A stretch of DNA of 6,490 nt. Origin: Bryobacterales bacterium. GTDB taxonomy: Bacteria; Cyanobacteriota; Vampirovibrionia; Obscuribacterales; Obscuribacteraceae. Under the pieces are notes generated by a model, which had not been told where the DNA came from, did no database searches, and saw only the letters and a program-made list of their open reading frames with translations. A program made the position numbers and the translations under genes. Shown one piece after another: positions 1-5,839 of the stretch. Positions within the stretch are counted from its first letter, which is position 1. Each line of letters begins with the position of its first letter. Location of the stretch: assembly GCA_903970295.1 (NCBI GenBank), contig CAJCHQ010000059.1, forward strand, positions 1-6,490, written 5' to 3'.

Positions 1-2
1 AA

Positions 3-404
3 GCCAATGGCAAAGTCAAGGCTCATGGTGGCGGGGCAATGAAATTTTTCAGCGTCGAACTTTCGCCTGACAGCGGTTATTTGAAATCAGCTAACGGCTG
101 GCCTATGGTCAAGTCGGACTTCAGCTCGATCTGGAAAGCGATGTTAGGTTACGCCAAAGAAGGCTGCCCTTGCAAAGTAACCGAGTCTCCAGAGAAAGAA
201 CCGACTCAACCAAATGAAGTGCTTGTACTCGAGATGACCAAAAATGGGCAGATATACAAGCGCGCCTTGATCGAACCGACGACCAAGTTGCCGGTCGAGT
301 GGTGGGACTATCAAGATGGAAAAGTCTACGCTCACAGCGTGTGGACAAATTTCAAAGGCAATCAAAATCTGTCTGACGATGTATTTACGATCAAGGGGAA
401 ATAA
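3..404 (+). CDS. DUF1571-like exported/envelope protein, 3' part only
   Basis: The reading frame is open from the left edge (first whole codon at position 3) to TAA at 402-404, giving 133 visible residues. An ATG at 39 exists, but residues before it (ANGKVKAHGGG) continue the same fold, so the true start lies outside the window. The visible part has the ordering I associate with DUF1571 C-termini: a GK-containing strand, a 'ELSPDSGYLKSANGWPM' stretch corresponding to the family's 'DP...RHPI..G' region, a helix (SSIWKAML), a CPC-containing turn with a strand after it, then 'LIEPTTKLPVEWW' and a terminal 'N.NLSDDVF' matching the family's 'N.GLTD.DF' ending. That comparison is from memory, not a search. 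DUF1571 proteins are usually exported and related to LolA/LolB-like lipid-binding folds; the function is unknown. The signal peptide cannot be seen. The next gene begins 2 nt after the stop, implying co-transcription. Confidence 0.75.
   Translation, partial: ANGKVKAHGGGAMKFFSVELSPDSGYLKSANGWPMVKSDFSSIWKAMLGYAKEGCPCKVTESPEKEPTQPNEVLVLEMTKNGQIYKRALIEPTTKLPVEWWDYQDGKVYAHSVWTNFKGNQNLSDDVFTIKGK
393..399 (+). promoter_or_regulatory. Ribosome binding site for the GTG start at 407
   Basis: AAGGGGA lies inside the last codons of the upstream gene, with its last G 8 nt before GTG at 407. It supports this non-ATG start and suggests translational coupling across the 2-nt gene junction. Confidence 0.6.
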
Positions 405-406
405 TC

Positions 407-1057
407 GTGCATTTTAACGCTCCTACTCTCGCGGTTGTTGGTTTAACCAGTCTGGGCATTGTTGTCTCCGCACCGGTCCTGGCTGCCGGCTTTTCACGCC
501 GGGGCAAAGGCGTCAAATACGAATCGAATTTTTTGATTCAGCGCCTGCCACAATTCATGGCCCTTTTAGGCATAGCGATCGTGGTCGTTTCGTTCCTGGC
601 CTATAACGCCGAATTAACGGCACCATTTCTGGTTCCAGCCTTTGCCATCACTAACGGACATCCCGAGGGCGTAGTCAAAATCGTTTCCTGGCTGGGTTTC
701 CTGATTATGTTGAGCGGATTTATTTTTATGATCGGCGGTTGGTATTCACTCGGTGAGGCTTTTTCCACTGATGCCGAAATACTCGAAGGTCAAAAAGTGA
801 GATCGAGTGGACTCTTGGCTTTCGTCATGCACCCGGTTTATTCGGGCATAATCCAATCGCTTTTCGGTGCCTCTTTGGCCGCTACCTCGACAGTAGGTGT
901 GCTTTTCGTCGTCGGCGTCGTGGCACCACTCTGGCTCAACCGGGCTAAGTATGAGGAAAAAATGCTAATCGAAAGCCTCGGTCAAGACTACAAAGATTAT
1001 GCTGAACGCATGGGCTGGCGCCGGCTCGTACCGAAGTTTATTCCGATCGGAGTTTGA
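407..1057 (+). CDS. Integral-membrane methyltransferase of the ICMT/PEMT family
   Basis: The 216-residue protein has about five hydrophobic segments (near 8-27, 48-66, 91-111, 138-158 and 160-177). Its C-terminal half carries the signature of the isoprenylcysteine carboxyl methyltransferase / phospholipid N-methyltransferase family: a GLLAFVMHPVYSG segment at 135-147 (the family's G-x-RHPxYxG loop, here with Met141 in place of the usual Arg before His142) and an acidic tail motif, EEKML then GQDYKDYAERMGWRRLVP, at 183-209. In the family this region binds S-adenosylmethionine and methylates a hydrophobic substrate at the membrane face. Substrates of bacterial members are mostly unknown and cannot be predicted here; lipid, isoprenoid or quinone-like acceptors are all possible. 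The GTG start is backed by AAGGGGA at 393-399, and the gene follows the DUF1571-like gene by 2 nt. The Arg-to-Met change is a departure from the common motif and could affect activity or simply mark a subfamily. Confidence 0.85.
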   Translation: MHFNAPTLAVVGLTSLGIVVSAPVLAAGFSRRGKGVKYESNFLIQRLPQFMALLGIAIVVVSFLAYNAELTAPFLVPAFAITNGHPEGVVKIVSWLGFLIMLSGFIFMIGGWYSLGEAFSTDAEILEGQKVRSSGLLAFVMHPVYSGIIQSLFGASLAATSTVGVLFVVGVVAPLWLNRAKYEEKMLIESLGQDYKDYAERMGWRRLVPKFIPIGV

Positions 1058-1170
1058 GCTGATTAAAACACTTTGCGGGTGATATTTTGGCGACATTTGG
1101 CAGTAGTCATGATATTCTTGTTGGCAATGGTCCCACATATGCTGGCTTCCACAAGCGTATAGCCGGCTCG

Positions 1171-1177
1171 GGAGAGA
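1171..1177 (+). promoter_or_regulatory. Ribosome binding site deciding the TTG start at 1180
   Basis: GGAGAGA is followed directly by AT and then TTG at 1180-1182, with 5 nt between GGAG and the start. The longest in-frame alternative, TTG at 1087, has no comparable purine-rich element in front of it. Choosing 1180 places a basic N-region (MKFHQSTKR) and hydrophobic core right at the N-terminus, as an export signal requires. Confidence 0.55.
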
Positions 1178-1179
1178 GA

Positions 1180-1863
1180 TTGAAATTTCACCAATCAACT
1201 AAGCGGTGCACCGGTGCTGTTGCCACCATATGCGCTACCGCTGTGGCTCTGTGCTTCTCTGTCAGTTGTACCTTGAGCGTCAGTACTCTGGTCGCCTCTG
1301 CCAACCCGGCTGTGATTAATCCTACCGACGCCGAAATGAAAAATTGGCAGGCCGGCAAGTCTTGTCCTTTCGACGCGAAGGCTGCAGCCAGCGGTCAGAC
1401 CGACACCTGGTGCAAAGCTCGCACGACGATCAAGGCACCACCCGACGTAGTCTGGCGCATCGTCCACGAAGAGCGCCAACACGATCCCGATCTCTCATAT
1501 ACCAAAATTCTCGAACAAGGCGAAAACGAATACAAACTCGAACAGAAGTTCAACTTCATTCCCATATTAGGTAGCTCGGTTTGTGTTACCCATCACAAAG
1601 AAGTTCCTTTTCAGCGGATCGATTACACGCTCGTCAAATCAGATCATTTCAAAGCCATGGAAGGCAGCTGGACGCTAGAATCGATCGACGGTGGCAAAGC
1701 CACAATTTTACAATTGTCATCTCATCTCGATCTCGGTTTGCCGATCCCAAAGATGTTCATGAATTCGATCTCTACTAAGAAGATCGAAAAACGCCTGGCC
1801 CACATCAAAAAGATGGCTGAAGAAACTCACTCGGTGGCCTTGAAAGAACGTCCAGTGCAATAG
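1180..1863 (+). CDS. Exported SRPBCC (START/polyketide-cyclase-like) protein
   Basis: From TTG at 1180 the product is 227 residues. Residues 1-9 are basic, 11-39 hydrophobic, and VASA-NP at about 38-43 is a good signal-peptidase I site; Cys30 follows FSVS, which is not a proper lipobox. Residues 79-215 read as an SRPBCC/START-like helix-grip domain: 'TTIKAPPDVVWRIV' (first strand and VW-containing helix), 'GSSVCVTHHKEVPFQRIDY' strands, 'MEGSWTLESIDGGKATILQ' with the usual G-x-W strand, and a long amphipathic C-terminal helix (about 190-215). Such domains form a deep hydrophobic pocket for lipids or other small ligands; catalysis is not implied. Three cysteines remain after cleavage (62, 78, 135), so a disulfide is possible. 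The longer start at 1087 would bury the signal sequence behind 31 residues. The gene sits 122 nt after the methyltransferase gene and 11 nt before the TPR gene. The ligand is unknown. Confidence 0.8.
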   Translation: MKFHQSTKRCTGAVATICATAVALCFSVSCTLSVSTLVASANPAVINPTDAEMKNWQAGKSCPFDAKAAASGQTDTWCKARTTIKAPPDVVWRIVHEERQHDPDLSYTKILEQGENEYKLEQKFNFIPILGSSVCVTHHKEVPFQRIDYTLVKSDHFKAMEGSWTLESIDGGKATILQLSSHLDLGLPIPKMFMNSISTKKIEKRLAHIKKMAEETHSVALKERPVQ

Positions 1864-1874
1864 CAACCGCTTTT

Positions 1875-2798
1875 ATGCAAACCGCGAATAGCGTCGCCTC
1901 TGCCATCGATAATTTAAAGAGTGCAGAACAAAATTTCGGCAGTCAAAGTCTTGAGCTAATTCCGTTTCTAGACTGTCTGGGCGTCACTTTCCACGCTCAG
2001 GGCCTCTACCTGGACGAAGAGTCTTGTTACTTGCGGGCACTGGCGATCAAGCGCGCCAACCAGGCGGAAGACGATCACGTCATCGAGCTCGAACACAAAC
2101 TGGGAGTGCTTTATCGCATCCAGGATAAATATGCCGAAGCCGAACAATCTTACATTTCGGCTCTCACTTTGGCCGAGCGCATTTACGGTAGCAAACACTT
2201 GAAGGTAGCCGAACAAAATAACTACCTGGCTGGACTTTATTATGCCTGCGGGCTCCTGGATCTGGCTGAACGAACTTTGCTCAAGTCTATCGACCTCTAC
2301 AAAGATCTTGAGGGTGAGCACTCCGCCGTGATCGGATTATGCTCGTTGTCTCTCGCTTTAATCAAAAGAAAATCTAATGCCGAAGAACAAGCGCTGAATC
2401 ATTTTTATCAGGCCAAGCGCCTTCTCACCCGGGCACCGGCTCTGAAAGGATCGATCGAAGCCGGTTTGTTGATCCTGGCCATGCACCACTTCGAAGAACG
2501 AAAAACAGATAAAGCAGAAGTTTTGCTCAGACACTATCTCGTCCTCGACGAAAAGTTGTGGACTTATCATCCGCTCGTCACTGAAAGTTTTTACGACCTG
2601 GCTCATTATTTAGAAGATATGGGTCAATTTGCAGCCGCCGAAGCCTGCTATCTGAAAGTCTTTCATAAACAACAAGAAAGCCTGCCGGCCAATCATCCCC
2701 TCTTGCTAGAGACATTGAAACGCCTGGCTACCTTTCATCTTTTGCGCAACGAAAACGAAAAAGCTGTGCCTTATATGCGACAGGCTCTGGGCATTTAA
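1875..2798 (+). CDS. TPR-repeat protein, kinesin-light-chain type
   Basis: The 307 residues are almost entirely tetratricopeptide repeats with the 42-residue spacing of the kinesin-light-chain class (TPR_10/TPR_12). The units run approximately 27-68, 69-110, 111-151, 152-192, 193-234, 235-276 and 277-307, the last cut short. Repeats 2 and 6 are the clearest ('LGVLYRIQDKYAEAEQSYISAL' and 'LAHYLEDMGQFAAAEACYL'); repeat 4 is the most diverged. HP or similar pairs close several units (YHPL, NHPL). Such arrays are protein-binding scaffolds; the partner cannot be deduced. No signal peptide or membrane segment is visible, so it is probably cytoplasmic. The ATG at 1875 is the first conventional start after an in-frame TGA at 1818-1820, but I see no Shine-Dalgarno sequence before it, so translation may depend on coupling to the SRPBCC gene ending 11 nt upstream. 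The stop faces the ppx stop with 2 nt between them. Confidence 0.85.
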   Translation: MQTANSVASAIDNLKSAEQNFGSQSLELIPFLDCLGVTFHAQGLYLDEESCYLRALAIKRANQAEDDHVIELEHKLGVLYRIQDKYAEAEQSYISALTLAERIYGSKHLKVAEQNNYLAGLYYACGLLDLAERTLLKSIDLYKDLEGEHSAVIGLCSLSLALIKRKSNAEEQALNHFYQAKRLLTRAPALKGSIEAGLLILAMHHFEERKTDKAEVLLRHYLVLDEKLWTYHPLVTESFYDLAHYLEDMGQFAAAEACYLKVFHKQQESLPANHPLLLETLKRLATFHLLRNENEKAVPYMRQALGI

Positions 2799-2800
2799 AA

Positions 2801-4471
2801 CTATTTCGCCAGACTCGCTTGATGCGTGGTAGCGATTTCCACTACAGACAAATTGACGCGCACTTGAAACTGCTTTTCGAAAAACTCTTTTTTCTCGCTC
2901 AGGGCCCAACTTTCCGATTCGAAGTCCTGACCGGCATCAACATGCACGGTTAAAGTGACAATTTGTTTTTCGTAGGAATTGCGAGGCGGTTTTTCCAGAG
3001 TGACGCGAATCTTTTTCACTACCTGCCGGTGCCCGCGATCGAGTGCTTCAGCCAGACGCAGAACCGAAGCCATATCGGCGACCATTTTCGGCGCCTCTGG
3101 AGGCAGCGTGTAATAGGCTTCATGCGTCTCTTTGGGCTCGCTGCCGCGGTGATAACGAGCGATGCTGGCGATCATCCCCACTTCTTCCTCGGAATGCCCG
3201 AGTAAGCCACCATTTTTGATCAAATAATACGAGTGCTTATGATGTCCGTTGCGCCCGATGAACATACCCACGTCATGCAGCATGGCAGCCGACCAGAGCA
3301 GATGTCCGCAGTCTTCCGAATAATCGTGCAACCAACCTTTAGTCTGAATGAAAATTTCAGATGCCAGACGAGCCACTTGTTCGGCATGGCCAAAACTAGC
3401 CTGATATTTCTCGAGAAGAGCATGAACAGAAGCAGAGCGTGGATCGCGATGTTGTTCAAGCCCGGCGTTCAACCAACCTGTCTGCAGAAATCGATCGACA
3501 ACTACGCCCTCGCGCAAAGCAGCCGTGCAAACGATCACCGACTTGGCACCAAGCGACCGCATCGTTTCCAGCAAAACGATCGACCCGGCCAGAATCGTTT
3601 GATTGCGATCGGAGCTAACGCCTTTGATTTTGCCCTTCTTCAGCGAGCCCTCTTCAATGTAATCGACGATTTCTTCGACTGAATCGAGACTCAGTCTATA
3701 ACCATGCAACTCGGCGTGGGGTTGGCCCGTGCGCACACGATCGATTTTGGCCAGAGTTTGAATCGTGCCCGACGTGCCAATCAAATGTTGAAAGTTTCCA
3801 CACTCGCCGATCCGCGCGGCTGCTGGGCGCAACACACCAAGCACTTCGCTGTGCAACTCATGAATGCTCTGTGCCGTCGGCCTGTCCTTTCGAAAAAACC
3901 GCTGCGTCAAACGCGCCGCACCCAATTTGTATGATTCGGCGAAGTGAATCTTCGTGCGATTGGCCAGGATGATTTCGGTGCTACCGCCGCCGATATCGGC
4001 GATAGCAAAGGTTCCACTGAGAGCTGGCATGCTCCAGAGAACACCCAGATAAATCAATCTCGCTTCTTCTTTGCCCGAGATCATACGCACGTCCAGCTTG
4101 AGCTGGTCGCGAATTTGTTGGAGAGCTGCTTCACCGTTCTTCGACTCACGTACAGCCGACGTCGCAACAGCCAGGATAGTAAAAGCTTTCTTTTCCTGAG
4201 CCCGCCTGATCATGTCACTCAGAATAGCGAGCGCCGAGCCCATCGCCTCTTCGTTGATGTAATGTGCAGTCAAGGCACCCCGGAAAAAGGGCACCGCTTC
4301 TTTCACTCGCGTGATCACTTCAAAATGATCGCGATCCGCCGAAGCCTGACAGACAATTGTGTGAAACGAATTCGTACCCATGTCGATGCAGGCGAATACC
4401 GGTCCGCCTTGCATTTTCACCCAAGAACCAGTGCGAGTGGATTTGAACCGAGTATGTTTTCGTTCGTTCAT
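2801..4471 (-). CDS. ppx: Ppx/GppA-family exopolyphosphatase / pppGpp phosphohydrolase
   Basis: The 556-residue cytoplasmic enzyme has the domain order of full-length Ppx/GppA (E. coli members are about 500 residues). The ASKHA half holds the first phosphate loop CIDMGTNSFHTIV (28-40), ATSAVRESKNG (103-113), ISGKEEARLIYLGV (131-144) with the Glu pair that supplies the catalytic base in the family, the second phosphate loop DIGGGSTEIIL (159-169), GTSGTIQTLA (232-241) and CTAALREGVVVDRF (315-328). An HD-type region follows at about 358-480: His361, LHD at 398-400, HHKHS at 410-414, YHRG at 440-443 and LRLAEALDRG at 471-480. A smaller C-terminal domain ends the protein. The family removes terminal phosphate from polyphosphate or from pppGpp; sequence alone does not separate the two. 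ATG at 4471 lacks an obvious ribosome binding site. Met20 (ATG at 4414) would also leave a normal N-terminus, 10 residues before the DxGTNS loop, so the true start is uncertain. Confidence 0.95.
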   Translation of the reverse strand: MNERKHTRFKSTRTGSWVKMQGGPVFACIDMGTNSFHTIVCQASADRDHFEVITRVKEAVPFFRGALTAHYINEEAMGSALAILSDMIRRAQEKKAFTILAVATSAVRESKNGEAALQQIRDQLKLDVRMISGKEEARLIYLGVLWSMPALSGTFAIADIGGGSTEIILANRTKIHFAESYKLGAARLTQRFFRKDRPTAQSIHELHSEVLGVLRPAAARIGECGNFQHLIGTSGTIQTLAKIDRVRTGQPHAELHGYRLSLDSVEEIVDYIEEGSLKKGKIKGVSSDRNQTILAGSIVLLETMRSLGAKSVIVCTAALREGVVVDRFLQTGWLNAGLEQHRDPRSASVHALLEKYQASFGHAEQVARLASEIFIQTKGWLHDYSEDCGHLLWSAAMLHDVGMFIGRNGHHKHSYYLIKNGGLLGHSEEEVGMIASIARYHRGSEPKETHEAYYTLPPEAPKMVADMASVLRLAEALDRGHRQVVKKIRVTLEKPPRNSYEKQIVTLTVHVDAGQDFESESWALSEKKEFFEKQFQVRVNLSVVEIATTHQASLAK

Positions 4472-4500
4472 GGGAGACGCCAGCTGAAAGCAATACTTAG

Positions 4501-4530
4501 ATTGTAGACGCCCGCCCGTCGCCCTGCCAT
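4501..4530 (-). promoter_or_regulatory. Possible sigma-70-like promoter for ppx
   Basis: In the 82-nt gap before ppx, the minus strand carries TACAAT (plus-strand 4501-4506, five of six matches to TATAAT) preceded at 18 nt by ATGGCA (4525-4530, four of six matches to TTGACA). The spacer contains a short GC-rich inverted repeat, GACGGGCGGGCGTC (4507-4520), which could be incidental. If used, transcription would begin near 4494, about 20 nt upstream of the ATG at 4471. This is a consensus match only, and the organism's sigma factor preferences are unknown. Confidence 0.35.
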
Positions 4531-4553
4531 TGATTAGGATTAGCTATTCTAAA

Positions 4554-5798
4554 CTAAGCAATCAAGAGCTTGCGTACTTCAGGATCTTTGAGCTTCCACA
4601 CAAGCGAATCTGTGAAGTAATGATGGAAGTTGAGAATGCAGAACATTGTGCCGTAAGTCGCCGCTTGACTCAATCCGAACCAATTCAAGCAGCAGCGGGG
4701 GATGGTGTCGGCCAGTATGAAACCCACCACGACCAGAGTGAAGAAATAGCGCCTGGCATAAGGTGTCCAGAGCAGTTTGCTGATTTGTGTCGAGGGCAAA
4801 CCTTCAGGCAATCCCCGCTCTTTCAAGTAATAAGCCGAGGTGACGACCATGTACTGACTACCATGGTAATAAGCAATGATAAACAAGCCAAAAGCCGCCT
4901 GCATACCGGAATTCAGATTCAGGTAATAGGGCAGGAGACAGCTGAATACGGTCAGAAATGCTGGCCAGGGAAAAAGCTGACGTTGGCGCACATATCTGAT
5001 CACTATATTGTAGGCAAAAAGGGCAAGGTAGACACCGAAGGCGACCTGACTGACTGTCAACATCCAGGTCGGCAGCGGTCCCCAGAATGGAATCTGCACG
5101 CCGTTTATCTCTCCAGTGCCAGCTGCCACCAGTGTGCAAGAGCGCACAATGATCAAAACTACACCCAGGTTCATCAGCCTGTAGAGCGTGTCTTTCTCGA
5201 AATTGTTCAAGAAATAGCGGCGCTTGTAGCAATAGATTAAGGCAACACCATACGCCTGCGCGAGCACATGCTGGATCTGCCAGAAAAGAATCAGTTTGAT
5301 GAAAATATTGACGAAGCCAGGCACGAGCATCGAAGGGATCATCAGAAGAATCGAAAGTCCACCCCAGAGCGTGACAATTTTGCCAACCGATTGGCGTGTG
5401 CGTGGGCTGAGATAGACCCGCCAGAGAGTGGCTGGCTGGTGTCCCCAGGAGAACGTTATCATGCCGAATTTAGCGACCCACCACAGAGCCGGAGCCAGAA
5501 AGCCGACCCCGCCTGGGTCGGGGATGACGCCCGAGATGATGAAAGCGTAGGCGACCCAGAGAAGCCCACCACAGGCGAACAAAAGATCGATGGTCGGGCT
5601 GAGAATCCAACCATTGGTTACGTTCTCAGGGGAGTTTCCAACTGGATGTTTTGTTTCAGGCTTAGGCTGCGTTTTCTCGGGCAATAATGCACTTGAATCT
5701 GCCGACGACTGGCTGGTCGTCGACGGGCCTAGTTCAGCCGTCGGCGTCAGCGGGCTGCGTAGCTGCCCGAAAAACTGCCAGTTGCGCAGTGCTTGCAT
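4554..5798 (-). CDS. Uncharacterised polytopic membrane protein with intramembrane histidines
   Basis: The 414-residue product starts with a 60-residue Ser/Thr/Pro/Gln-rich tail that looks disordered, then has about nine or ten membrane segments (near 68-90, 98-118, 140-160, 162-190, 209-226, 241-268, 277-296, 299-320, 350-368, 376-398). Conserved-looking polar positions fall in or beside the membrane: His120 in SWGHQPATLWRVYLSP, His177 in WQIQHVLAQAYG, His312 in YYHGSQY, and His392/His393 with Asp397 in NFHHYFTDSLVWKLKDP near the C-terminus. I recall similar layouts (an opening 'W..SP..DLLF' and an 'H..AT..R.YL.P' motif) in unnamed membrane proteins of other bacteria, but I cannot assign a named family or function. 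ATG at 5798 has AGAGGA (5802-5807) 3 nt upstream. The gene follows hemY on the same strand by 41 nt and precedes ppx by 82 nt, so co-transcription with hemY is likely. A transporter or a metal-dependent enzyme are both open. Confidence 0.8.
   Translation of the reverse strand: MQALRNWQFFGQLRSPLTPTAELGPSTTSQSSADSSALLPEKTQPKPETKHPVGNSPENVTNGWILSPTIDLLFACGGLLWVAYAFIISGVIPDPGGVGFLAPALWWVAKFGMITFSWGHQPATLWRVYLSPRTRQSVGKIVTLWGGLSILLMIPSMLVPGFVNIFIKLILFWQIQHVLAQAYGVALIYCYKRRYFLNNFEKDTLYRLMNLGVVLIIVRSCTLVAAGTGEINGVQIPFWGPLPTWMLTVSQVAFGVYLALFAYNIVIRYVRQRQLFPWPAFLTVFSCLLPYYLNLNSGMQAAFGLFIIAYYHGSQYMVVTSAYYLKERGLPEGLPSTQISKLLWTPYARRYFFTLVVVGFILADTIPRCCLNWFGLSQAATYGTMFCILNFHHYFTDSLVWKLKDPEVRKLLIA
5703..5722. 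repeat. 7-bp perfect inverted repeat in the 5' coding region
   Basis: CGACGAC (5703-5709) and GTCGTCG (5716-5722) flank a 6-nt loop, TGGCTG. It lies about 75-95 nt into the membrane-protein gene, within the Ser/Thr-rich tail, and would form a GC-rich hairpin in its mRNA. No U-tract follows, so it is not a typical terminator; it may be a by-product of repetitive codons. Confidence 0.4.
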
Positions 5799-5801
5799 GC
5801 T

Positions 5802-5807
5802 TCCTCT
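5802..5807 (-). promoter_or_regulatory. Ribosome binding site for the ATG at 5798
   Basis: The minus strand reads AGAGGA, then AGC, then ATG. It is the strongest Shine-Dalgarno sequence in the window, and it fixes the start so that the low-complexity N-terminal tail is part of the protein rather than untranslated leader. Confidence 0.6.
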
Positions 5808-5839
5808 AGTAAATAGAACCTAGGCTTTCTTGCCCATTT

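Noticed and set aside
1087..1179. 31-residue N-terminal extension of the SRPBCC protein from TTG at 1087
   Set aside because: There is no ribosome binding site at 1087, and it would put 31 residues before the signal peptide; TTG at 1180 has GGAGAGA in front and gives a normal export signal.
1209..1269. Lipoprotein signal in the SRPBCC protein (Cys30 after FSVS)
   Set aside because: The residues before Cys30 do not match the L-[AS]-[GA]-C lipobox, and a better signal-peptidase I site (VASA-NP) follows about ten residues later.
3233..3682. 149-codon plus-strand open frame
   Set aside because: It is antisense to the HD region of ppx and shows no domain features.
4327..4336. Perfect 10-bp palindrome GATCGCGATC
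   Set aside because: It falls inside ppx coding sequence and is explained by ordinary codons and the general abundance of GATC; there is no sign of a regulatory site.
3944..4507. 187-codon plus-strand open frame
   Set aside because: It is antisense to the N-terminal half of ppx, whose catalytic motifs are unmistakable; the translation has no family signature.
4530..5240. 236-codon plus-strand open frame
   Set aside because: It lies entirely antisense to the membrane-protein gene, which has a good ribosome binding site and a coherent pattern of membrane segments. The antisense product is His/Gln/Glu-rich with no recognisable domain.
5268..5687. 139-codon plus-strand open frame
   Set aside because: It is antisense to the N-terminal part of the membrane-protein gene; the highly charged translation looks like a shadow of membrane-segment codons.
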